Shown here in pieces: positions 37,592 through 53,700 of a DNA stretch of 64,000 nt (positions are counted from its first letter, which is position 1; each line of letters starts with the position of its first letter). Below the pieces are notes generated by a model. That model searched no databases. It saw only the letters and a program-made list of their open reading frames with translations, and was not told the origin of the DNA. This stretch comes from Siphonodentalium dalli (taxonomy: Eukaryota; Mollusca; Scaphopoda; Gadilida; Siphonodentaliidae), in assembly GCA_032622095.1 (NCBI GenBank), contig CP136063.1:274033426-274097425 (forward strand), written 5' to 3'. Made by a program: the position numbers and the translations under genes.

Positions 37592-40500
37592 TTAAAACAT
37601 ATCAGGAATAGGCTAACAATGAGCGTTCTTTATTTGTAACATACAAGGAGTAAGACTAACAATGAACGCTCTTTATTTGTAACAGACCAGGAATAGACTA
37701 TATAACAATGAGCGTTATTTATTTGTAACAAACCAGGAATAGACTAACAATGAACGCTCTTTATTTTTAACATACAATGTGTAAGACTAACAATGAACGC
37801 TCTTTATTTGTAACATACCAGGAATAAGACTAACAATGAACGATCTTTATTTGTAACATGCCATGAATATACTTATAAGGAACGCTCTTTATTTGTAACA
37901 TACAATGATCAAGACTAACAATGAACGGTCTTTATTGGTAACAAACAATACATAGACTAACAATGAACGCTCTTTATGTGTAACATACCAGGAATAAGAC
38001 TACCAATGGACGTTCTTTGTTGGTTACATACCAGGAATAGACTAACAATAAACGCTCTTTGTTTGTAACATACCAGGAATAGACTAACAATGAACGCTCT
38101 TTATTTGTAACATACCAGGAATAAGACTAACAATGAATGATCTTTATTGGTAACATACCAGGAATAGACTAACAATGAACGCTCATTATTGGTTATTTAC
38201 CATGAGGTGACTAACAGAGAACGCTCTTTATTTGTAACATACCATGAATAAGACTAACAATGGACGTTCTTTGTTGGTTACATACCAGGAATAGACTAAC
38301 AATGAACGCTCTTTATTTGTAACATACCAGGAATAAGACTAACAATGAGCGTTCTTTATTTGTAACATACCAGGAATAGACTAACAATGAACGCTCTTTA
38401 TTTGTAACATACCAGGAATAGACTAACAATGGGCATTCTATATTGGTAACATACCAGCAGTAAGACTAACAATGAACGCTCTTTATTTATAACATACCAG
38501 GAATAGACTAACAATGAGCGTTCTTCATTTGTAACATACCAGGAGTAAGACTAACAATGAACGCTCTTTATTTTTAACATACCAGGAATAGACTATATAG
38601 CAATGAGCGTTCTTTATTTGTAACATACTAGGAATAGACTAACAATGAACGCTCTTTATTTGTAACATACCAGGAATAGACTAACAATGAACGTTCTTTA
38701 TTTGTAACATACCTGGAATAAGACTAACAATGGACGTTCTTTATTTGTAACATACCAGGAATAGACTAACAATGAGCGTTCTTTATTTGTAACATACCAG
38801 GAATAAGACTAGCAATGAACGTTCTGTATTTGTAACATACCAGGAATAGACTAGCAATGAATGCTCTTTATTTGTAACATACCAGGAATAGACTAACAAT
38901 GGACGTTCTTTATTTGTAACATACCAGGAATAGACTAACAATGGACGTTCTTTATGTGTAACATACCAGGAATAGACTAACAATGAGCGTTCTTTATTTG
39001 TATCATACCAGGAATAAGACCAACAATGGACGTTCTTTATTTGTAACATATCAGGAATAGACTATCAATGGACACTCTTTATTTGTAACGTACCAGGAAT
39101 ATACTAGCAATGAACGCTCTTTGTTTGTAACATACCACGAATAGACTAGCAATGAACGCTTTTTATTTGTTACATACAAGTAATAGACTAAAAATGAGCG
39201 TTCGTTATTTGTAACATACCATGAATAGACTAACAATGAACGCTCTTTATTTGTAACATACCAGGAATAGACTAGCAATGAACGCTCTTTATGTGTAACA
39301 TACCAGGAATATACTAACAATGATCGTTCTTTATTTGTAACATACCATGAATATACTAGCAATGAGCGTTCTTTATTTGTAACATACCAGGAATAGACTA
39401 ACAATGAACGCTCTTTATTTGTAACATACCAGGAATAGACTAACAATGAGCGTTCTTTATTTGTAACATACCAGGAATAGACTAACAATGAGCAGTCTGT
39501 GTTGGTTACATACCACGAATAAGACTAGCAATGAACGCACTTTATTTGTAACATACCAGGAATAGATTAGCAATGAACGCTCTTTATTTGAAACATACCA
39601 GGAATAGACTAACAATGAACGCTCTGTATTTGTAACATACCAGTAATAGATAAACAATTAACGCTCTTTATTTGTAACATACCAGGAATAAGACTAACAA
39701 TGAACGCTCATTATTGGTATGTGAATGATCTTTATTTGTAACATACCATGAATAAGACTAACAATGGACGTACTTTGTTGGTTACATACCAGGAATAAGA
39801 CAGGCAATGAACGCTCTTTATTTGTAACATACCATGAATAAGACTAGCAATGGACGTTCTTTGTTGGTTAAATACCAGGAATAAGACTAGCAATGAACGC
39901 TCTTTATTTGTAACATACCAGGAGTAAGACTAACAATGAACGCTCTTTATTTGTAACTTACCAAGAGTAAGACTAACGATGGACGTTATTTGTTGTTTAC
40001 ATACCAGGGATAAGACTAGCAATGAACGCTCTTTATTTGTAACATGCAATGAATAAGACTAACAATTGACGTTCTTTGTTGGTTACATACCAGAAATAAG
40101 ACTAGCAATGAACGCTCTTTATTTTTAACATACCATGAATAAGACTAACAATGGACGTTCTGTGTTGGTTACATACCAGGATTAAGACTAGCAATGAACG
40201 CTCTTTATTTGTAACATACAATGAGTAAGACTAACTATGAACGCGCTTTATTTGTAACATACCAGGAATAAACCAACAATGGACGTTCTTTGTTGGTTAC
40301 ATACCAGGAATAGATTAACAGTGAACGCTCTTTATTTGTAACATACCATGAATAAGACTAACAATGGACGTTCTTTGTTGGTTACATACCAGGAGTAAGA
40401 CTATCAATGAGCGTTCTTTATTTGTAACATACAAGGAATAGACTAACAATGAACGCTCTTTATTTGTAACATACCAGGAATAAGACTAACAATGAGCGTT

Positions 40501-42583
40501 CGCTATTTGTAACATACCAGGAATAAGACTAACAATGAGCGTTCTTTATTTGTAACATACCATGACTAAGACTGACAATGAACGGTATTTATTGGTAACA
40601 TACAATGAGTAGACTTACAATGAACGCTCTTTATGTGTAACATACCAGGAATAAGACTAACAATGAACGATCTTTATTTGTAACATACCATGAATATACT
40701 AACAAGGAACGCTCTTTATTTCTAACATACCATGACTAATACTAACAATGAACGGTCTTATTTTTAACATACAATGAGTAAGACTAACATTGAACGCTCT
40801 GTATTTGTAACATACCAGGCATAAGACTAACAATGAACGATCTTTATTTGTAACATACCATGAATATACTAACAATGAACGCTTTTTATGTGTATCATAC
40901 CAGGAATAAGACTAACAATGAACGCTCTTTATTTGTAACATACCATGAACAAGAATAACAATGGACGGTCTTTATTTGTAACATACCACGAATAGACTAA
41001 CAATGAACGCTCTTCAATTGTAACATACCAGGAATAGACTAACAATGAACGCTCTTTATTTGTAACATACCAGGAATAGACTAACAATGAACGCTCTTTA
41101 TTTGTAACATACCCGGGATAGACCAACAAAAAACGCTCTTTATTTGTAATATACCATGAATAGACTAACAATGAACGTTCTTTATTTGTAACATACCATG
41201 AATAAACTAACAATGAACGTTCTTTATTTGTAACATACCAGGAATAAGACAAACAATGAACGCTCTTTATTTGTAACATACCAGGAATAGTCTTACAATG
41301 AACGCTCTTTATTTGTAACATAACATGAATAGACTAGCAATGAACGCTCTTTATTAGTAACATACCAGGAATATAATAACAATGAATGCTCTTTATTTGT
41401 AACATACCAGGAATAGACTAACAATGAACGCTCTTTATTTGGAACATACCATGAATAGACTAAAAATGAACGTTCTTTATTTGTAACATACCAGGAATAG
41501 AGTAACAATGAACGCTCTTTATTTGTAACATACCATGAATAGACTAACAATGAACGCTCTTTATTTGTAACTTACCAGGAATAGACTAACAATGAACGTT
41601 CTTTATTTGTAACATACCAGGAATAGACTAACAATGAGCGTTCTTTATTTGTAGCATATTAGGAGTAAGACTAACAATGAAAGTTCTTTATTTTTAACAT
41701 ACAATGAGTAAGACTAACAATGAACGCTCTATATTTGTAACATACCAGGCATAAGACTAACAATGAACGATCTTTATTTGTAACATACCATGAATATATT
41801 AACAATGAACGCTTCGTATGTGTATCATACCGGGAATAAGACTAACAATGAACGCTCTTTATTTGTAACATACCATGAATAAGAATAACAATGGACGGTC
41901 TTTATTTGTAACATACCACTAATAGACTAACAATGAACGCTCTTTAATTGTAACATACCAGGAATAGACTAACAATGAACGCTCTTTATTTGTAACATAC
42001 CAGGAATAGACTAACAATGAACGCTCTTTATTTGTAACATACCAGGGATAGACTAACAATTTACGCTCTTTATTTGTAATATACCATGAATAGACTAACA
42101 ATGAACGTTCTTTATTTGTAACATACCAGGAGTAAGACTAGCAATGAACACTCTTTATTTGTAACATACCAGGAGTAAGACTAACAATGAGCGTTCTTTA
42201 TATGTAACATACCAGTAATATACTACCTATCAACGCTCTTTATATGTAACATACCAGGAGTAAGGCTAACAATGAGCGTTCTTTATTTTTAACATACCAG
42301 GAATAAGATTAACAATGAGCGATCTTTATTTGTAACATACCATGAATTTTCTAACAAGGAACGCTCTTTATTGGTAATATACAATGAGTAGAGTAACAAT
42401 GAACGCTCTTTATGTGTAATAAACCAGGAATAAGACTAACAATGCACGATCATTATTTGTAACATACCATGAATATACTAACAAGGAACGCTCTTTATTT
42501 GTAACATACCAGGAATAGACTAACAATGAGCGTTCTTTATTGGTAACATACCAGGAGTAAGACTAACAATGAACGCTCTTTAT
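37592..42583 (+). repeat. Higher-order unit U11 (4,992 bp)
   Basis: U11 is a tandem neighbour of U10. The offset to U10 is 5,034 in its first part and 4,992 after one monomer is missing near 39,480, where the corresponding open frame shrinks in step. It also has the extra aaggaacgctc monomer near 42,480, so that insertion is shared. New variants appear here, such as ctcattattgg near 38,181 and catgaggtgac near 38,202, where the left units have ctcgttattgg and caggaggtgac. Confidence 0.9.
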
Positions 42584-43029
42584 TTAAAACATATCAGGAA
42601 TAGGCTAACAATGAGCGTTCTTTATTTGTAACATACAAGGAGTAAGACTAACAATGAACGCTCTTTATTTGTAACAGACCAGGAATAGACTATATAACAA
42701 TGAGCGTTATTTATTTGTAACAAACCAGGAATAGACTAACAATGAACGCTCTTTATTTTTAACATACAATGTGTAAGACTAACAATGAACGCTCTTTATT
42801 TGTAACATACCAGGAATAAGACTAACAATGAACAATCTTTATTTGTAACATGCCATGAATATACTAACAAGGAACGCTCTTTATTTGTAACATACAATGA
42901 TCAAGACTAACAATGAACGGTCTTTATTGGTAACAAACAATACATAGACTAACAATGAACGCTCTTTATGTGTAACATACCAGGAATAAGACTACCAATG
43001 GACGTTCTTTGTTGGTTACATACCAGGAA

Positions 43030-46000
43030 TAGACTAACAATAAACGCTCTTTGTTTGTAACATACCAGGAATAGACTAACAATGAACGCTCTTTATTTGT
43101 AACATACCAGGAATAAGACTAACAATGAATGATCTTTATTGGTAACATACCAGGAATAGACTAACAATGAACGCTCATTATTGGTTATTTACCATGAGGT
43201 GACTAACAGAGAACGCTCTTTATTTGTAACATACCATGAATAAGACTAACAACGGACGTTCTTTGTTGGTTACATACCAGGAATAGACTAACAATGAACG
43301 CTCTTTATTTATAACATACCAGGAATAAGACTAACAATGAGCGTTCTTTATTTGTAACATACCAGGAATAGACTAACAATGAACGCTCTTTATTTGTAAC
43401 ATACCAGGAATAGACTAACAATGGGCATTCTATATTGGTAACATACCAGCAGTAAGACTAACAATGAACGCTCTTTATTTATAACATACCAGGAATAGAC
43501 TAACAATGAGCGTTCTTCATTTGTAACATACCAGGAGTAAGACTAACAATGAACGCTCTTTATTTTTAACATACCAGGAATAGACTATATAGCAATGAGC
43601 GTTCTTTATTTGTAACATACTAGGAATAGACTAACAATGAACGCTCTTTATTTGTAACATACCAGGAATAGACTAACAATGAACGTTCTTTATTTGTAAC
43701 ATACCTGGAATAAGACTAACAATGGACGTTCTTTATTTGTAACATACCAGGAATAGACTAACAATGAGCGTTCTTTATTTGTAACATACCAGGAATAAGA
43801 CTAGCAATGAACGTTCTGTATTTGTAACATACCAGGAATAGACTAGCAATGAATGCTCTTTATTTGTAACATACCAGGAATAGACTAACAATGGACGTTC
43901 TTTATTTGTAACATACCAGGAATAGACTAACAATGGACGTTCTTTATGTGTAACATACCAGGAATAGACTAACAATGAGCGTTCTTTATTTGTATCATAC
44001 CAGGAATAAGACCAACAATGGACGTTCTTTATTTGTAACATATCAGGAATAGACTATCAATGGACACTCTTTATTTGTAACGTACCAGGAATATACTAGC
44101 AATGAACGCTCTTTGTTTGTAACATACCATGAAAAGACTAGCAATGAACGCTTTTTATTTGTTACATACAAGTAATAGACTAAAAATGAGCGTTCGTTAT
44201 TTGTAACATACCATGAATAGACTAACAATGAACGCTCTTTATTTGTAACATACCAGGAATAGACTAGCAATGAACGCTCTTTATGTGTAACATACCAGGA
44301 ATATACTAACAATGATCGTTCTTTATTTGTAACATACCATGAATATACTAGCAATGAGCGTTCTTTATTTGTAACATACCAGGAATAGACTAACAATGAA
44401 CGCTCTTTATTTGTAACATACCAGGAATAGACTAACAATGAGCGTTCTTTATTTGTAACATACCAGGAATAGACTAACAATGAGCAGTCTGTGTTGGTTA
44501 CATACCACGAATAAGACTAGCAATGAACGCACTTTATTTGTAACATACCAGGAATAGATTAGCAATGAACGCTCTTTATTTGTAACATACCAGGTATTGA
44601 CTAACAATGAACGCTCTGTATTTGTAACATACCAGGAATAGATAAACAATTAACGCTCTTTATTTGTAACATACCAGGAATAAGACTAACAATGAACGCT
44701 CATTATTGGTATGTGAATTATCTTTATTTGTAACATACCATGAATAAGACTAACAATGGACGTACTTTGTTGGTTACATACCAGGAATAAGACAGGCAAT
44801 GAACGCTCTTTATTTGTAACATACCATGAATAAGACTAGCAATGGACGTTCTTTGTTGGTTACATACCAGGAATAAGACTAACAATGAACGCTCTTTATT
44901 TGTAACATACCAGGAGTAAGACTAACAATGAACGCTCTTTATTGGTAACATACCAGGAGTAAGACTAACACTGGACGTTCTTTGTTGGTTACATACCAGG
45001 GATAAGACTAGCAATGAACGCTCTTTATTTGTAACATACCATGAATAAGACTAACAATGGACGTTCTTTGTTGGTTACATACCAGGAATAAGACTAGCAA
45101 TAAACGCTCTTTATTTGTAACATATCAGGAGTAAGACTAACAATGAACGCTCTTTATTTGTAACTTACCAAGAGTAAGACTAACAATGGACGTTATTTGT
45201 TGGTTACATACCAGGGATAAGACTAGCAATGAACGCTCTTTATTTGTAACATACAATGAATAAGACTAACAATTGACGTTCTTTGTTGGTTACATACCAG
45301 AAATAAGACTAGCAATGAAAGCTCTTTATTTTTAACATACCATGAATAAGACTAACAATGGACGTTCTTTGTTGGTTACATACCAGGATTAAGTCTAGCA
45401 ATGAACGCTCTTTATTTGTAACATACCATGAGTAAGACTAACTATGAACGCGCTTTATTTGTAACATACCAGGAATATACCAACAATGGACGTTCTTTGT
45501 TGGTTACATACCAGGAATAGACTAACAATGAGCGTTCTTTATTTCTAACATACCATGACTAATACTAACAATGAACGGTCTTATTTTTAACATACAATGA
45601 GTAAGACTAACATTGAACGCTCTGTATTTGTAACATACCAGGCATAAGACTAACAATGAACGATCTTTATTTGTAACATACCATGAATATACTAACAATG
45701 AACGCTTTTTATGTGTATCATACCAGGAATAAGACTAACAATGAACGCTCTTTATTTGTAACATACCATGAACAAGAATAACAATGGACGGTCTTTATTT
45801 GTAACATACCACGAATAGACTAACAATGAACGCTCTTCAATTGTAACATACCAGGAATAGACTAACAATGAACGCTCTTTATTTGTAACATACCAGGGAT
45901 AGACCAACAATTAACGCTCTTTATTTGTAATATACCATGAATAGACTAACAATGAACGTTCTTTATTTGTAACATACCAGGAATAAACTAACAATGAACG

Positions 46001-46871
46001 TTCTTTATTTGTAACATACCAGGAATAAGACAAACAATGAACGCTCTTTATTTGTAACATACCAGGAATAGTCTTACAATGAACGCTCTTTATTTGTAAC
46101 ATAACATGAATAGACTAGCAATGAACGCTCTTTATTAGTAACATACCAGGAATATAATAACAATGAATGCTCTTTATTTGTAACATACCAGGAATAGACT
46201 AACAATGAACGCTCTTTATTTGGAACATACCATGAATAGACTAAAAATGAACGTTCTTTATTTGTAACATACCAGGAATAGAGTAACAATGAACGCTCTT
46301 TATTTGTAACATACCAGGAATAGACTAACAATGAACGCTCTTTATTTGTAACTTACCAGGAATAGACTAACAATGAACGTTCTTTATTTGTAACATACCA
46401 GGAATATACTAACAATGAGCGTTCTTTATTTGTAGCATATTAGGAGTAAGACTAACAATGAAAGTTCTTTATTTTTAACATACAATGAGTAAGACTAACA
46501 ATGAACGCTCTATATTTGTAACATACCAGGCATAAGACTAACAATGAACGATCTTTATTTGTAACATACCATGAATATATTAACAATGAACGCTTTTTAT
46601 GTGTATCATACCAGGAATAAGACTAACAATGAACGCTCTTTATTTGTAACATACCATGAATAAGAATAACAATGGACGGTCTTTATTTGTAACATACCAC
46701 GAATAGACTAACAATGAACGCTCTTTAATTGTAACATACCAGGAATAGACTAACAATGAACGCTCTTTATTTGTAACATACCAGGAATAGACTAACAATG
46801 AACGCTCTTTATTTGTAACATACCAGGGATAGACTAACAATTTACGCTCTTTATTTGTAATATACCATGAA
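43030..46871 (+). repeat. 3,842-bp tandem duplication, first copy
   Basis: This is collinear with 46,872-50,713 at an offset of 3,842. It starts at an aataaacgctctttg monomer (43,039; 46,881), which in the second copy follows a taatataccatg monomer from the tail. The only difference noticed is cagg against catg just before aataaac near 45,980. Confidence 0.9.
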
Positions 46872-49800
46872 TAGACTAACAATAAACGCTCTTTGTTTGT
46901 AACATACCAGGAATAGACTAACAATGAACGCTCTTTATTTGTAACATACCAGGAATAAGACTAACAATGAATGATCTTTATTGGTAACATACCAGGAATA
47001 GACTAACAATGAACGCTCATTATTGGTTATTTACCATGAGGTGACTAACAGAGAACGCTCTTTATTTGTAACATACCATGAATAAGACTAACAACGGACG
47101 TTCTTTGTTGGTTACATACCAGGAATAGACTAACAATGAACGCTCTTTATTTATAACATACCAGGAATAAGACTAACAATGAGCGTTCTTTATTTGTAAC
47201 ATACCAGGAATAGACTAACAATGAACGCTCTTTATTTGTAACATACCAGGAATAGACTAACAATGGGCATTCTATATTGGTAACATACCAGCAGTAAGAC
47301 TAACAATGAACGCTCTTTATTTATAACATACCAGGAATAGACTAACAATGAGCGTTCTTCATTTGTAACATACCAGGAGTAAGACTAACAATGAACGCTC
47401 TTTATTTTTAACATACCAGGAATAGACTATATAGCAATGAGCGTTCTTTATTTGTAACATACTAGGAATAGACTAACAATGAACGCTCTTTATTTGTAAC
47501 ATACCAGGAATAGACTAACAATGAACGTTCTTTATTTGTAACATACCTGGAATAAGACTAACAATGGACGTTCTTTATTTGTAACATACCAGGAATAGAC
47601 TAACAATGAGCGTTCTTTATTTGTAACATACCAGGAATAAGACTAGCAATGAACGTTCTGTATTTGTAACATACCAGGAATAGACTAGCAATGAATGCTC
47701 TTTATTTGTAACATACCAGGAATAGACTAACAATGGACGTTCTTTATTTGTAACATACCAGGAATAGACTAACAATGGACGTTCTTTATGTGTAACATAC
47801 CAGGAATAGACTAACAATGAGCGTTCTTTATTTGTATCATACCAGGAATAAGACCAACAATGGACGTTCTTTATTTGTAACATATCAGGAATAGACTATC
47901 AATGGACACTCTTTATTTGTAACGTACCAGGAATATACTAGCAATGAACGCTCTTTGTTTGTAACATACCATGAAAAGACTAGCAATGAACGCTTTTTAT
48001 TTGTTACATACAAGTAATAGACTAAAAATGAGCGTTCGTTATTTGTAACATACCATGAATAGACTAACAATGAACGCTCTTTATTTGTAACATACCAGGA
48101 ATAGACTAGCAATGAACGCTCTTTATGTGTAACATACCAGGAATATACTAACAATGATCGTTCTTTATTTGTAACATACCATGAATATACTAGCAATGAG
48201 CGTTCTTTATTTGTAACATACCAGGAATAGACTAACAATGAACGCTCTTTATTTGTAACATACCAGGAATAGACTAACAATGAGCGTTCTTTATTTGTAA
48301 CATACCAGGAATAGACTAACAATGAGCAGTCTGTGTTGGTTACATACCACGAATAAGACTAGCAATGAACGCACTTTATTTGTAACATACCAGGAATAGA
48401 TTAGCAATGAACGCTCTTTATTTGTAACATACCAGGTATTGACTAACAATGAACGCTCTGTATTTGTAACATACCAGGAATAGATAAACAATTAACGCTC
48501 TTTATTTGTAACATACCAGGAATAAGACTAACAATGAACGCTCATTATTGGTATGTGAATTATCTTTATTTGTAACATACCATGAATAAGACTAACAATG
48601 GACGTACTTTGTTGGTTACATACCAGGAATAAGACAGGCAATGAACGCTCTTTATTTGTAACATACCATGAATAAGACTAGCAATGGACGTTCTTTGTTG
48701 GTTACATACCAGGAATAAGACTAACAATGAACGCTCTTTATTTGTAACATACCAGGAGTAAGACTAACAATGAACGCTCTTTATTGGTAACATACCAGGA
48801 GTAAGACTAACACTGGACGTTCTTTGTTGGTTACATACCAGGGATAAGACTAGCAATGAACGCTCTTTATTTGTAACATACCATGAATAAGACTAACAAT
48901 GGACGTTCTTTGTTGGTTACATACCAGGAATAAGACTAGCAATAAACGCTCTTTATTTGTAACATATCAGGAGTAAGACTAACAATGAACGCTCTTTATT
49001 TGTAACTTACCAAGAGTAAGACTAACAATGGACGTTATTTGTTGGTTACATACCAGGGATAAGACTAGCAATGAACGCTCTTTATTTGTAACATACAATG
49101 AATAAGACTAACAATTGACGTTCTTTGTTGGTTACATACCAGAAATAAGACTAGCAATGAAAGCTCTTTATTTTTAACATACCATGAATAAGACTAACAA
49201 TGGACGTTCTTTGTTGGTTACATACCAGGATTAAGTCTAGCAATGAACGCTCTTTATTTGTAACATACCATGAGTAAGACTAACTATGAACGCGCTTTAT
49301 TTGTAACATACCAGGAATATACCAACAATGGACGTTCTTTGTTGGTTACATACCAGGAATAGACTAACAATGAGCGTTCTTTATTTCTAACATACCATGA
49401 CTAATACTAACAATGAACGGTCTTATTTTTAACATACAATGAGTAAGACTAACATTGAACGCTCTGTATTTGTAACATACCAGGCATAAGACTAACAATG
49501 AACGATCTTTATTTGTAACATACCATGAATATACTAACAATGAACGCTTTTTATGTGTATCATACCAGGAATAAGACTAACAATGAACGCTCTTTATTTG
49601 TAACATACCATGAACAAGAATAACAATGGACGGTCTTTATTTGTAACATACCACGAATAGACTAACAATGAACGCTCTTCAATTGTAACATACCAGGAAT
49701 AGACTAACAATGAACGCTCTTTATTTGTAACATACCAGGGATAGACCAACAATTAACGCTCTTTATTTGTAATATACCATGAATAGACTAACAATGAACG

Positions 49801-50713
49801 TTCTTTATTTGTAACATACCATGAATAAACTAACAATGAACGTTCTTTATTTGTAACATACCAGGAATAAGACAAACAATGAACGCTCTTTATTTGTAAC
49901 ATACCAGGAATAGTCTTACAATGAACGCTCTTTATTTGTAACATAACATGAATAGACTAGCAATGAACGCTCTTTATTAGTAACATACCAGGAATATAAT
50001 AACAATGAATGCTCTTTATTTGTAACATACCAGGAATAGACTAACAATGAACGCTCTTTATTTGGAACATACCATGAATAGACTAAAAATGAACGTTCTT
50101 TATTTGTAACATACCAGGAATAGAGTAACAATGAACGCTCTTTATTTGTAACATACCAGGAATAGACTAACAATGAACGCTCTTTATTTGTAACTTACCA
50201 GGAATAGACTAACAATGAACGTTCTTTATTTGTAACATACCAGGAATATACTAACAATGAGCGTTCTTTATTTGTAGCATATTAGGAGTAAGACTAACAA
50301 TGAAAGTTCTTTATTTTTAACATACAATGAGTAAGACTAACAATGAACGCTCTATATTTGTAACATACCAGGCATAAGACTAACAATGAACGATCTTTAT
50401 TTGTAACATACCATGAATATATTAACAATGAACGCTTTTTATGTGTATCATACCAGGAATAAGACTAACAATGAACGCTCTTTATTTGTAACATACCATG
50501 AATAAGAATAACAATGGACGGTCTTTATTTGTAACATACCACGAATAGACTAACAATGAACGCTCTTTAATTGTAACATACCAGGAATAGACTAACAATG
50601 AACGCTCTTTATTTGTAACATACCAGGAATAGACTAACAATGAACGCTCTTTATTTGTAACATACCAGGGATAGACTAACAATTTACGCTCTTTATTTGT
50701 AATATACCATGAA
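46872..50713 (+). repeat. 3,842-bp tandem duplication, second copy
   Basis: This is the second copy inside U12. Beyond it the tail continues normally with gaacgttctttatttgtaac and the U12 end. One unequal exchange between two non-equivalent monomers sharing gaatagactaacaat would generate the arrangement. Confidence 0.9.
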
Positions 50714-53700
50714 TAGACTAACAATGAACGTTCTTTATTTGTAACAAACCAGGAATAGACTAACTATGAGCGTTCTTTATTTGTAACATACCAGGAGTAA
50801 GACTAGCAATGAACACTCTTTATTTGTAACATACCAGGAGTAAGACTAACAATGAGCGTTCTTTATATGTAACATACCAGTAATATACTATCTATCAACG
50901 CTCTTTATATGTAACATACCAGGAGTAAGGCTAACAATGAGCGTTCTTTATTTTTAACATACCAGGAATAAGATTAACAATGAGCGATCTTTATTTGTAA
51001 CATACCATGAATTTTCTAACAAGGAACGCTCTTTATTGGTAATATACAATGAGTAGAGTAACAATGAACGCTCTTTATGTGTAATAAACCAGGAATAAGA
51101 CTAACAATGCACGATCATTATTTGTAACATACCATGAATATACTAACAAGGAACGCTCTTTATTTGTAACATACCAGGAATAGACTAACAATGAGCGTTC
51201 TTTATTGGTAACATACCAGGAGTAAGACTAACAATGAACGCTCTTTATTTAAAACATATCAGGAATAGACTAACAATGAGCGTTCTTTATTTGTAACATA
51301 CAAGGAGTAAGACTAACAATGAACGCTCTTTATTTGTAACAGACCAGGAATAGACTATATAACAATGAGCGTTATTTATTTGTAACAAACCAGGAATAGA
51401 CTAACAATGAACGCTCTTTATTTTTAACATACAATGTGTAAGGCTAACAATGAACGCTCTTTATTTGTAACATACCAGGAATAAGACTAACAATGAACGA
51501 TCTTTATTTGTAACATGCCATGAATATACTAACAAGGAACGCTCTTTATTTGTAACATACAAGACTAACAATGAACGGTCTTTATTGGTAACAAACAATA
51601 CATAGACTAACAATGAACGCTCTTTATGTGTAACATACCAGGAATAAGACTACCAATGGACGTGCTTTGTTGGTTACATACCAGGAATAGACTAACAATA
51701 AACGCTCTTTGTTTGTAACATACCAGGAATAGACTAACAATGAACGCTCTTTATTTGTAACATACCAGGAATAAGACTAACAATGAATGATCTTTATTGG
51801 TAACATACCAGGAATAGACTAACAATGAACGCTCATTATTGGTTATTTACCATGGGGTGACTAACAGAGAACGCTCTTTATTTGTAACATACCATGAATA
51901 AGACTAACAATGGACGTTCTTTGTTGGTTACATACCAGGAATAGACTAACAATGAACGCTCTTTATTTGTAACAAACCAGGAATAAGACTAACAATGAGC
52001 GTTCTTTATTTGTAACATACCAGGAATAGACTAACAATGAACGCTCTTTATTTGTAACATACCAGGAATAGACTAACAATGGGCATTCTATATTGGTAAC
52101 ATACCAGGAGTAAGACTAACAATGAACGCTCTTTATTTATAACATACCAGGAATAGACTAACAATGAGCGTTCTTCATTTGTAACATACCAGGAATAAGA
52201 CTAACAATGAACGCTCTTTATTTTTAACATACCAGGAATAGACTATATAGCAATGAGCGTTCTTTATTTGTAACATACTAGGAATAGACTAACAATGAAC
52301 GCTCTTTATTTGTAACATACCAGGAATAGACTAACAATGAACGTTCTTTATTTGTAACATACATGGAATAAGACTAACAATGGACGTTCTTTATTTGTAA
52401 CATACCAGGAATAGACTAACAATGAGCGTTCTTTATTTGTAACATACCAGGAATAAGACTAGCAATGAACGTTCTGTATTTGTAACATACCAGGAATAGA
52501 CTAGCAATGAACGCTCTTTATTTGTAACATACCAGGAATAGACTAACAATGGACGTTCTTTATTTGTAACATACCAGGAATAGACTAACAATGGACGTTC
52601 TTTATGTGTAACATACCAGGAATAGACTAACAATGAGCGTTCTTTATTTGTAACATACCAGGAATAAGACCAACAATGGACGTTCTTTATTTGTAACATA
52701 TCAGGAATAGACTATCAATGGACACTCTTTATTTGTAACGTACCAGGAATATACTAGCAATGAACGCTCTTTGTTTGTAACATACCATGAATAGACTAGC
52801 AATAAACGCTTTTTATTTGTTACATACAAGTAATAGACTAAAAATGAGCGTTCGTTATTTGTAACATACCATGAATAGACTAACAATGAACGCTCTTTAT
52901 TTGTAACATACCAGGAATAGACTAGCAATGAACGCTCTTTATGTGTAACATACCAGGAATATACTAACAATGATCGTTCTTTATTTGTAACATACCATGA
53001 ATATACTAGCAATGAGCGTTCTTTATTTGTAACATACCAGGAATAGACTAACAATGAACGCTCTTTATTTGTAACATACCAGGAATAGACTAACAATGAG
53101 CGTTCTTTATTTGTAACATACCAGGAATAGACTAACAATGAACGATCTTTATTTGTAACATACCAGGAATAGACTAACAATGAGCAGTCTGTGTTGGTTA
53201 CATACCACGAATAAGACTAGCAATGAACGCACTTTATTTGTAACATACCAGGAATAGATTAGCAATGAACGCTCTTTATTTGTAACATACCATGTATTGA
53301 CTAACAATGAACGCTCTGTATTTGTAACATACCAGGAATAGATAAACAATTAACGCTCTTTATTTGTAACATACCAGGAATAAGACTAACAATGAACGCT
53401 CATTATTGGTATGTGAATTATCTTTATTTGTAACATACCATGAATAAGACTAACAATGAACGTACTTTGTTGGTTACATACCAGGAATAAGACAGGCAAT
53501 GAACGCTCTTTATTTGTAACATACCATGAATAAGACTAGCAATGGACATTCTTTGTTGGTTACATACCAGGAATAAGACTAACAATGAACGCTCTTTATT
53601 TGTAACATACCAGGAGTAAGACTAACAATGAACGCTCTTTATTGGTAACATACCAGGAGTAAGACTAACAATGGACGTTCTTTGTTGGTTACATACCAGG

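Larger units (their letters stand above)
42584..51248 (+). repeat. Higher-order unit U12 (8,665 bp, with internal 3,842-bp duplication)
   Basis: U12 equals a 4,823-bp unit plus a 3,842-bp internal tandem duplication (43,030-46,871 and 46,872-50,713). Derived variants appear from here rightwards: gaattatc beside the fused pair (44,705; 48,547) and ttacatacc where left units have ttaaatacc. A new deletion junction reads ttctttatttctaacatacc at about 45,534 and 49,376 and joins the dimeric block to the following mixed monomers. Confidence 0.88.
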
